In this document: one piece after another, positions 20,678-28,168 of the stretch
Layout of the letters: every line of letters starts with the position of its first letter
Position numbering within the stretch: the first letter of the stretch is position 1
DNA from: Roseococcus thiosulfatophilus
GTDB taxonomy: Bacteria > Pseudomonadota > Alphaproteobacteria > Acetobacterales > Acetobacteraceae
Length of the DNA: 64,000 bases
Assembly: GCF_017311575.1 (NCBI RefSeq)
Contig: NZ_JAFFQY010000022.1
Span: forward strand, 124,001 to 188,000
Direction of reading: 5' to 3'
Program-made: the position numbers and the translations under genes
Notes under the pieces: generated by a model
What the model was told of the DNA's origin: nothing
Databases searched by the model: none
Seen by the model: only the letters and a program-made list of their open reading frames with translations

Positions 20678-21034
20678 TCAGGCGGCGGCGCGCCCGCCTG
20701 CCAGCGCATCCAGCGTCGCACGGAGGGTGGCGTCCAGCCCCAGCCCGACCTGTCGGGCGGCCATCACGTCGCCCGACAACCCGGCGGCCTCGAGCCGGGC
20801 CGCCAGGGTGGACAGGCGCCGCGCCCCCAGCGTGGCCGCCGAGGATTTCAGCGCGTGGAATTCCCGCGCCACCGCCGCCAGGTCCCCGACCGCCAGCGCC
20901 GCGCCACCACGCGCCACCCGGCTCTCGGAATCCTCGCGGAACAGCCGCGCGATCTCGGCCGAGGCGGCGGCACCGACCACCTCCTCCAGCGCCGCGAGCG
21001 CGGAGAGGTCGAGCAGGGGCTCCTCCGCCGCCAT
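20678..21034 (-). CDS. HPt domain phosphotransfer protein
   Basis: A 118-residue four-helix histidine phosphotransfer protein. The phosphorylatable His60 lies in REFHALKSSAATLGA, the normal HxxKG/S environment. Such proteins pass phosphate between the receiver domain of a hybrid kinase and a final response regulator. It starts four bases after the REC-EAL gene on the same strand and is clearly in one operon with it. The likely start is the ATG at 21034; an upstream in-frame ATG at 21085 lies inside the EAL sequence. Confidence 0.85.
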   Translation of the reverse strand: MAAEEPLLDLSALAALEEVVGAAASAEIARLFREDSESRVARGGAALAVGDLAAVAREFHALKSSAATLGARRLSTLAARLEAAGLSGDVMAARQVGLGLDATLRATLDALAGGRAAA

Positions 21035-21038
21035 GGGT

Positions 21039-22216
21039 TCAGCCCACGCGGGCCAAGGGGGGGGCCGCGATGCCCGCGCGGGCATCCAGCCATTCCTGGA
21101 ACGCCTCGGCCGTCATGGGCTTGCCGATGCCGAAACCTTGCGCCACGTCGCAGCCCATCTCGCGCAGCATGTCCATGGCGGCTTCGGTCTCGACCCCCTC
21201 GGCCACGGTGGTGAGGCCCAGCGTGTGGGCCAGGCCGATGATCGCCTTCACGATCACCCGCGCGTCGCGGTCCGTCTCCATGGTGCCGACGAAGGCGCGA
21301 TCAATCTTCAGCTCGGAGAAGGGCATCCGGTGCAGTTCCACGAGCGAGGAGAAGCCCGTGCCGAAATCATCCAGCGAGAGATTCACCTTCCGGATTCGCA
21401 GCCGCGTCAGCATGGCGGCGACGGCCGCCGTATCGGCCATGGCCGCCGTCTCGGTGATTTCGAGGGTGAGGCTGGAGGGGTCCGCGCCGGTGCGGGCCAG
21501 GATCTCCCACACGCGGTCCGCGAAGTCCGGGTCGTCCAGGGAGCGCGCGGAGACGTTCACCGCCACCGAGAGCCCGGGGTGCCGTTGGCGCCAGCTGGTC
21601 AGGTCGGTCATGGCGCGCTCGATCATTTGGTAGGTCAGCGGCGTGATGGAGGGGCCGGCCTCGACCAGGGGCAGGAAATGGCTGGGGCGAGCAGCCCACG
21701 CGAGGGATGTTGCCAGCGCACCAGCGCCTCGCACCCCACCGCCGCGCCGTCGCTCAGCCGCACCTTGGGCTGGTAGCGCGGCACGAGCTGGTGGCTGGCC
21801 AGCGCGTCCTGCACGTCGGCTTCGCGAATCGGCAGGACCATGGCGGCGGCCGCGGCCAGGCGGGCGCGCAGATCATGCGGCTGGAAGGGCTTGGCCAGCG
21901 GTTCCAGCATCTGCAGTCCGAGCGAGCGCCCGATGCGGACGGCGGCGCCGACCAGCCTGTCCTCCAGGCCACTCAGCACGATGATGGCGCAACGGCTGTT
22001 GAGCCTGGCCAGCGCCTCCAGCACGCAGATGCCGTCCTGCTCGCCGATGGCGAGGTCCAGCAGGACGAGTTCCGGCGGGTCGCTGGCGGCGGCGGCCAGG
22101 AAGGCGGCCGGGGCGTCGAAGCCCAGCGCCTCGAAACCCGCCGCCTCGGCGACGCGGCGGGCGATCTCGCGGATCGTAGGGTCGTCGTCCACGATGTGCA
22201 GTCTGGAGAGGCTCAT
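21039..22216 (-). pseudogene. REC-EAL cyclic-di-GMP phosphodiesterase, broken by a frameshift
   Basis: Two overlapping frames together give a full response regulator. The first (from ATG 22216, with GAAGGGA ahead of it) encodes a receiver domain with HIVDDDPT and phospho-acceptor Asp54 in VLLDLAIGEQDG, then the start of an EAL domain with CEALVRW. Homology then moves to the second frame, which carries VEAGPSITPLTYQMIE, NVSARSL, EITETA, LDDFGTGFSSL and VAEGVET to the C-terminus. The switch lies at the GGGG run 21684-21687 (CCCC in coding sense); adding one base there restores one frame. It is either a real inactivating indel or a sequencing error. The intact form would hydrolyse c-di-GMP under phosphorelay control, with the HPt protein as likely partner. 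Confidence 0.85.
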
Positions 22217-22285
22217 GCGCGTCCCTTCAAGGAGGACGAGCATGGCCCCTCAGCCTTAGCGGAGCGTTAAGGCCCCGCCGCCACC

Positions 22286-23677
22286 TCACACGGCGGCGAG
22301 GGATTCCCGCCGCAGCGTCACCGCCAGCTCATCCAGCGCGGCGCCGAAGCGCGTCACCATGTCGGTGATCTCGGCCTCGGTGATGACCAGCGGGGGCGAG
22401 AAGGCGATGCTGTCATTGGGCAGGCTGCGCAGGATCAGCCCATGGCTTTCCGCGATCTTCACCAGGCGCGGCGCGATCTTCATCGCCGGGTCGAAATTGG
22501 CGTGGGTCGCCTTGTCCGCCACCAGTTCCACCGCGCCGATCAGCCCCATGCCGCGCACCTCGCCCACCAGCGGGTGGGAGGCCAGCGCCCGCAGCCCGTC
22601 CTGCATGGTGGGCGCCACGCGCTTCACATGGCCCACGATGTCGATCTCGTCATAGATCTTCAGCGTCTCCACCGCGACGGCGGCCGCCACCGGGTGGCCC
22701 GAATAGGTGAAGCCATGGCCGAAGGTGCCAAGCCCCGCGCTGCCATCGGCCAGGCCTTCGAACACCCGCTCATTCACCATGACGGCCGAGATGGGCAGGT
22801 AGCTGGAGGAGAGCGCCTTGGCGCAGGTCAGGATGTCGGGCCGCATGCCGAGCGACTGGCTGCCCCAGTATTCGCCCGTCCGGCCGAAGCCGCAGATGAC
22901 CTCGTCCGCCACCAGCAGCACGTCGTGCTTCTTCAGCACCGCCTGGATCTTCTCGAAGTAGGTGGCGGGCGGGAGGATGACGCCGCCGGCGCCCATGATG
23001 GGTTCCGCGAAGAAGGCGGCAACCGTGTCGGGGCCTTCGGACATGATCATCGCGTCCAGCTCCTCGGCGAGGCGGGTCGCGAAGGCCTCCTCCGATTCGC
23101 CGGGGCGGGCGTTGTGGTAGTGGTGCGGCGTGCCGGCATGCAGGATGCCCGCGATCGGCAGGTCGAAGAATTTGTGATTATAGGGCAGCCCGGTCAGCGA
23201 GGCCGAGGCGATGGTCACGCCGTGATAGCCCTTCAGCCGGCTGATGATCTTCTTCTTCTGCGGCCGGCCGATGGCGTTGTTGTAGTACCAGATCATCTTG
23301 ATGGCGCTGTCATTCGCCTCGGAGCCCGAATTGGCGAAGAACACCTTGCTCATCGGCACCGGGGCGCGTTCCAGCAGCATCTCGGCCAGGTCCACCTGGG
23401 GTTCGTGGGTGCGGCCCGTGAAACCGTGGTAGAAGGGAAGCTGGCGCATCTGCTTCGTCACCGCTTCCACCAGGCGTTCATTGTGGAAGCCCAGCGCCGC
23501 GCACCACAGCCCCGCCACCGTCTCGATGTAGCTCTTCCCCTGGTCGTCGAAGACGCGCACCCCCTCGCCGCGGGTGATGACCAGCGGGCCGTTCTTCTGG
23601 TGCGCGCGGGCGTCGGTGTAGGGGTGCAGCACGCTGGCGACGTCACGGATGGCGGTGGAATTGCGCGGGGGAGTCAT
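22286..23677 (-). CDS. class III aminotransferase (omega-amino acid:pyruvate type)
   Basis: A 463-residue PLP-dependent transaminase of fold type I, class III. Readable features are GLWCAALGFHNERLVEAV near the N-terminus, the PLP phosphate region ANSGSEANDSAIKM, YHGVTIASASLTG, the DE pair in LLVADEVICGFGRTG and the PLP lysine in CAKALSSSYLP. The family transfers amino groups from beta- or omega-amino acids or polyamines to pyruvate. AGGAACC precedes the ATG at 23677. It is monocistronic on the minus strand and divergent from the BisC-type gene. The exact amine donor is unknown. Confidence 0.92.
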   Translation of the reverse strand: MTPPRNSTAIRDVASVLHPYTDARAHQKNGPLVITRGEGVRVFDDQGKSYIETVAGLWCAALGFHNERLVEAVTKQMRQLPFYHGFTGRTHEPQVDLAEMLLERAPVPMSKVFFANSGSEANDSAIKMIWYYNNAIGRPQKKKIISRLKGYHGVTIASASLTGLPYNHKFFDLPIAGILHAGTPHHYHNARPGESEEAFATRLAEELDAMIMSEGPDTVAAFFAEPIMGAGGVILPPATYFEKIQAVLKKHDVLLVADEVICGFGRTGEYWGSQSLGMRPDILTCAKALSSSYLPISAVMVNERVFEGLADGSAGLGTFGHGFTYSGHPVAAAVAVETLKIYDEIDIVGHVKRVAPTMQDGLRALASHPLVGEVRGMGLIGAVELVADKATHANFDPAMKIAPRLVKIAESHGLILRSLPNDSIAFSPPLVITEAEITDMVTRFGAALDELAVTLRRESLAAV

Positions 23678-23808
23678 GGGATGGGTTCCTGCCTTGGCCT
23701 CAGTCGGACACAGTGTAGGCTCACACATGCCATCGCGTCACGGGATCGCTTGACGCACTTCACAGCGCCGGGCCAAAGCCCGCCCCATCAGCCGGAGCCC
23801 TGCCCGCG

Positions 23809-26097
23809 ATGACCGAGATCAAGCCGCACGCCGCCCATTGGGGCTTCTTCGACGCCGTGACCGAGAATGGGCGGCTGGTGGGCGTGCGCCCCTTCGCGCA
23901 GGACCCGGTGCCGGCCACGCTCATCGAGAGCATGCCGGAAACGGTGCACAGCGCCGCCCGCGTGGACCGCCCCTACGTCCGCAAGGGCTGGCTGGAGGGG
24001 CGGCGGCGTGGCGCGCTGCGCGGCGGCGACGCCTTCGTCCCCGTCTCCTGGGACCGCGTGACGCGGCTGCTGGCCGAGGAAACCGCCCGCGTGCGCGCCG
24101 AGCATGGCGATGCGGCGATCTATGGCGGGTCCTATGGCTGGTCCTCCGCCGGCCGCTTCCACCACGCCAAGAGCCAGCTGCAGCGTTTCCTCGGCATGGG
24201 CGGCGGCTACACCTACAGCGTCAATGCCTATTCCTACGCCACCGCCCAGGCGCTGGTCCCGCACATCATGGGCACCAACGAGGTGGTGCTGGGCCGCATG
24301 ACCGACTGGGCCGCCATCGCGCGCCACGCCAAGCTGATGCTGTGCTTCGGCGGGCTGGCGGCGAAGAACGGCTATGTCACCTCGGGCGGCGCGGCCATGA
24401 CCTATGGGCCCAACATGCGCCGCGCGGCGGCGGCCGGCGTGCGCATGGTGAACATCTCGCCCTATCGCGGCGACACCGAGGATGCGCTGAACGCCGAATG
24501 GGTGCCCATCCGCCCCGGCACCGATGCCGCGCTGATGCTGGCCATACTGAACCACATCGTGGCGCTGGGGCGTGAGGACCGCGGCTTCCTCGCCACGCAT
24601 TGCGTGGGTTGGGACAAGCTGCGCGCCACGTTGGATGACCGCACCCCCGAATGGGCCGAGGGCATCACGGGCGTGCCAGCCTCCACCATCCGCGACCTGG
24701 CGCAGCGCTGCCTCGACAACCCGACCATGCTGACCGCGGCCTGGTCCCTGCAACGCGCCGATTATGGCGAGCAGCCCTATTGGGCGCTGGTGGCGCTGGC
24801 GGCCGCGCTGGGGAATATCGGCAAGCCGGGGCAGGGGGTGGCCTTCGGCTATGGCTCCTCGGGCGGCATCGGCAATCCGCGGCGGGAGATGCCCTCCATC
24901 AGCCTGCCCGCCACGCGCAACCCCGTCTCGCATTTCATCCCGGTAGGGCGCATCTCGGAATTGCTGGAACGGCCGGGCGGGACGCTGACCTATAACGGCC
25001 GCGACCTGCCGCTGCCGGACATCCGCATGATCTGGTGGGCGGGCGGCAACCCGTTCCACCACCACCAGGACCTGAACCGGCTGCTGCGCGCCTGGTCCCA
25101 CCCCGAGACCATCGTGGTCAGCGAACCCTGGTGGACCGCCGTGGCCCGCCACGCCGACATCGTGCTGCCCGCCACCACCACGCTGGAACGCAACGACATC
25201 GGGCACTCGTCGCGCGACCGCTTCCTGCGCGCCATGCACCAGGCCATCCCGCCCCAGGGCCAGGCGCGGAACGACCACGACATGCTGGCCGACATCGCCG
25301 ATGCCGCCGGTTTCCGCGACCGCTTCACCGAGCAGCGCGACGAGGGCGCCTGGCTGCGCTTCCTCTACGACAAGTGGCGCACGGCCTGCGGGCGCGTGGG
25401 CTTCGACGCGCCGAATTTCGACGCCTTCTGGGCGGCCGGCCATGTCGAATTGCCCGAACTCCCGCCCGGCGAGGAATACACGCAATTCGCCGATTTCCGC
25501 GCCGACCCGGAGGAACACCCCCTCGATACGCCCTCCGGCAAGGTGGAGCTGTTCAGCGAAACCATCGCGGGCTTCGCCCTGCCCGACTGCCCGGGCCTGC
25601 CGACCTGGATCACGCCGCGGGAATGGCTGGGGGGGGCCGCGCAGGACGAACTGCACCTGCTGAGCTACCAGCCCCCCACGCGCTTGCACTCGCAGCTCGA
25701 CCCCGGGCCGATCGCCGCGCGCGACAAGATCCAGGGGCGCGAGCCGATCCTGATGCACCCGGACGACGCCGCCGCGCGCGGCCTCACCGACGGCCAGGTG
25801 CTGCGCGTCTTCAACGCGCGCGGCGCCTGCCTGGCGGGGCTGCGGCTGGATGACCGGCTGCTGCGCGGCGTGGTGCTGCTGGCCACCGGCGCCTGGTTCG
25901 ATCCGCTGGAACCCGGCGTGCCCGGCAGCCTCTGCGTCCATGGCAACCCCAATGTGCTGACGGCGGATGTGGCGACCTCCAGCCTCACCCAGGGCCTGTC
26001 GGCGCAATCCTGCCTGGTGCGGGTGGAGCCCTGGACGGGTGAATTGCCGCCGGTGCGCGCCCATATCCCCCCCGTCATCGAGGAAGCCGCCGCTTGA
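23809..26097 (+). CDS. BisC/TorA-type molybdopterin oxidoreductase
   Basis: A 762-residue enzyme of the DMSO reductase family, closest in pattern to biotin sulfoxide reductase: AAHWGFFDAV at the N-terminus, YGGSYGW (105-111) with Ser108 as the likely molybdenum ligand, AGGNPFHHHQDLNRL, and the C-terminal ANVLT/DVATSSLTQG guanine dinucleotide region. There is no Tat signal and no N-terminal Fe-S Cys motif, so it is cytoplasmic and single-domain like BisC. It would reduce S- or N-oxides, for example methionine or biotin sulfoxide. It overlaps the PhoX-like gene by TTGA. Confidence 0.9.
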   Translation: MTEIKPHAAHWGFFDAVTENGRLVGVRPFAQDPVPATLIESMPETVHSAARVDRPYVRKGWLEGRRRGALRGGDAFVPVSWDRVTRLLAEETARVRAEHGDAAIYGGSYGWSSAGRFHHAKSQLQRFLGMGGGYTYSVNAYSYATAQALVPHIMGTNEVVLGRMTDWAAIARHAKLMLCFGGLAAKNGYVTSGGAAMTYGPNMRRAAAAGVRMVNISPYRGDTEDALNAEWVPIRPGTDAALMLAILNHIVALGREDRGFLATHCVGWDKLRATLDDRTPEWAEGITGVPASTIRDLAQRCLDNPTMLTAAWSLQRADYGEQPYWALVALAAALGNIGKPGQGVAFGYGSSGGIGNPRREMPSISLPATRNPVSHFIPVGRISELLERPGGTLTYNGRDLPLPDIRMIWWAGGNPFHHHQDLNRLLRAWSHPETIVVSEPWWTAVARHADIVLPATTTLERNDIGHSSRDRFLRAMHQAIPPQGQARNDHDMLADIADAAGFRDRFTEQRDEGAWLRFLYDKWRTACGRVGFDAPNFDAFWAAGHVELPELPPGEEYTQFADFRADPEEHPLDTPSGKVELFSETIAGFALPDCPGLPTWITPREWLGGAAQDELHLLSYQPPTRLHSQLDPGPIAARDKIQGREPILMHPDDAAARGLTDGQVLRVFNARGACLAGLRLDDRLLRGVVLLATGAWFDPLEPGVPGSLCVHGNPNVLTADVATSSLTQGLSAQSCLVRVEPWTGELPPVRAHIPPVIEEAAA

Positions 26098-27488
26098 TCC
26101 TTCGCCGCACCCTGCTCGCCACGCCGGCCCTGCTGCCGGCCGTCGCCTTCGCGCAAAGCCTGCCCCCCGTGGCGCAGGATGACAGCACGGCCCCGGGCTG
26201 GCGCCGCGCCACGCTGATCCGCTGGGGGGACCGCGTCACCTTCGACGCGCCGCCCTTCGACCCCGCGCGGCTGGATGCCGAGGGCGCGGGCACGCAGTTC
26301 GGCTGGGATGCGCGCATCGCCGCCCTGGTCGTGCCGCCCCCGGCCGCCGATGGCGTGCGCCGCGCGGTGCTGGCCGTGGCACACCCCACCGTGAACCCCG
26401 CCATGGCCTTCCCCGGCGGCGTGGACCGGCCGGAGGTCGCCTCCCGCATGCAGGGCGCCAGCCTGCTGAACCTGGAACAGCAGGGCGGCCGCTGGATCAT
26501 CGTGGATGGCGGCTTCCAGGCAAGGCGGCTGACGGCGGCCAACCTGTGCTCCACCAGCGGGCCGGGCGCCGAGATCCTGGGCGGCGCGGTGCGCGGCCTC
26601 CTGGCGCCGACGGGCGGCGCCGCCACCCCCTGGGGCACCCTGCTGCTGACCGAGGGCGACCCCAGCCCCTGGGCCGGCCGCCTGCCCGAGTTCGGCCGTG
26701 GCGAGGCCTATGGCTGGGCGGTGGAGCTGGACCCGCTGGAGCCGCAATCCATTCCGGTGAAGCAGACGGCGCTCGGCCGTTTCCCCAAGGCCGATGCCGC
26801 CGCCGCCGCGAGCCGCGACGGCCGCGCCGTGGTCTTCCTGGCCGAGCAGGGGGCGGGGGGCTACCTCTTCCGCTTCGTCTCCGAGGGGCCGGCCGCGCCG
26901 GGGGCCCTGGCGCTGGGCACGCTGGCCGCCGCGCGGATGCAGGGCGGCCGCCTCACCTGGCTGGCCCTGCCGCCTGCCGCCTATGCCAATGCCTCGGAGG
27001 CGGCGCGCCAGGCGGGTGCCACCGCCATGGACCGTCCGCAGGGGCTGGACTGGGACGCCCGCACCAATCGCCTGCTGGCCTGCGGCGATTTCGGCGCGCT
27101 GGCCCTGACGCCGGATGGCGGCGACCCCGCCGCCGATTCCATGGCCGTGGGCCGCGTGGGCGGCCAGGGGCTGGGTCGGCTGGGCAGCGTCAGCGCCGAT
27201 CCGCGCGGCCGCGTGCTGCTGGGCGGCCTGGGCGACGGCGTGGTGGGCGCCAGCGCCCAGCCACTCTGGCTGGCCGAAGGCGGGCGGGCCAATGCCATCT
27301 ACGCCGCCCCCCGCGCGGCCGATGTGGGCGGCGCGGTGGCCAGCCCCGATGGCGGGACCATCTTCGCCGCCGTCCGCCGGCCGGGCGCCGAGCAGGGCGC
27401 GAGCTTCAACCGCCCCGCCACGCGCTGGCCGGAATTCGCGGCCGGGCAGCCGCCACGCTCGGCCATCATCGCGCTCACGCGGGGATGA
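26094..27488 (+). CDS. PhoX-like (DUF839) secreted protein
   Basis: A 464-residue exported protein with a signal peptide ending AFAQS (about residue 22) that starts with RRTLLA, a possible Tat signal. The rest resembles PhoX/DUF839 proteins, a calcium- and iron-dependent alkaline phosphatase family with a beta-propeller: CSTSGPGAEILGG, PWGTLLLTEGDP, YGWAVELDP, DRPQGLDWDARTNRL and SPDGGTIF. Catalytic residues cannot be checked by eye. The start is a TTG overlapping the TGA of the BisC-type gene. The unusual pairing with a sulfoxide reductase-type enzyme has no known explanation. Confidence 0.78.
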   Translation: MILRRTLLATPALLPAVAFAQSLPPVAQDDSTAPGWRRATLIRWGDRVTFDAPPFDPARLDAEGAGTQFGWDARIAALVVPPPAADGVRRAVLAVAHPTVNPAMAFPGGVDRPEVASRMQGASLLNLEQQGGRWIIVDGGFQARRLTAANLCSTSGPGAEILGGAVRGLLAPTGGAATPWGTLLLTEGDPSPWAGRLPEFGRGEAYGWAVELDPLEPQSIPVKQTALGRFPKADAAAAASRDGRAVVFLAEQGAGGYLFRFVSEGPAAPGALALGTLAAARMQGGRLTWLALPPAAYANASEAARQAGATAMDRPQGLDWDARTNRLLACGDFGALALTPDGGDPAADSMAVGRVGGQGLGRLGSVSADPRGRVLLGGLGDGVVGASAQPLWLAEGGRANAIYAAPRAADVGGAVASPDGGTIFAAVRRPGAEQGASFNRPATRWPEFAAGQPPRSAIIALTRG

Positions 27489-28168
27489 TCCTGCCGGGGC
27501 CGCGCGTGCTGGCCACCATCACCCCCTCCGGCAACACGGTGGTGGAGGCGGTGACCCAGGCCATGCTGCGCGCGCGGCCCGACGTGCTGCCCATCTTTTC
27601 CCGGATTGCCGTGCATGGCGCGGTGGACCGCTTCCCGGACCGCTACGACCTGGAGGGCATGCTGGGCGCGACCGAATTGCTGGCCCATGCGAAGCCCGAC
27701 GTCATCGTGTGGAATGGCAGCAAGGGCGGGATCATCGGGCTCGACCATGACCGGGACCTGGTGGCGCGCATCACCGCCGCCACGGGCGTGCCGGCCACCA
27801 CCTCGGCGCTGGTGCTGGAGGCGCGGCTCAAGGCGCGCGGGCCGACACGGCTGGGCTTGGTCACCCCCTACAGCGACGCCTATCAGGCGCGCCTGCTGGC
27901 AGCCTTTGCCGCGCGCGGCTGGGTGGTCGGCGCGGAAAGCCATCTGGGGCTGACCGACAACCTCTCCTACGCCTCGGTGCCGCTGGAGCGGCTGCGCGCG
28001 CAATGCGAGGCGGTGGCGCCGCATTGCGACGTGCTGCTGGGCTGGTGCACGAACTGCCCCGTGGCCGCGCTGGGGCCGGAAGTGGCCGGGCGGCCCTTGT
28101 GGGACGCCACGGCCTTGGGGGTGGAAGGCGGGCTCGCGCTTATTCCGCCGCCATCCGCTGCTGGCTGA
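27485..28168 (+). CDS. maleate isomerase / arylmalonate decarboxylase family protein
   Basis: A 227-residue Asp/Glu racemase-superfamily protein. ATITPSGNTVVE (10-21) and the late WCTNCP (187-192, Cys188) are family hallmarks. The first catalytic Cys of racemases and maleate isomerases, expected around residue 79, is replaced in VIVWNGSKGG; a single Cys at the second site is the arrangement in arylmalonate decarboxylase. It overlaps the PhoX-like stop by ATGA and converges on the CoxL-type gene with a 29-base overlap. The substrate is unknown. Confidence 0.8.
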   Translation: MILPGPRVLATITPSGNTVVEAVTQAMLRARPDVLPIFSRIAVHGAVDRFPDRYDLEGMLGATELLAHAKPDVIVWNGSKGGIIGLDHDRDLVARITAATGVPATTSALVLEARLKARGPTRLGLVTPYSDAYQARLLAAFAARGWVVGAESHLGLTDNLSYASVPLERLRAQCEAVAPHCDVLLGWCTNCPVAALGPEVAGRPLWDATALGVEGGLALIPPPSAAG

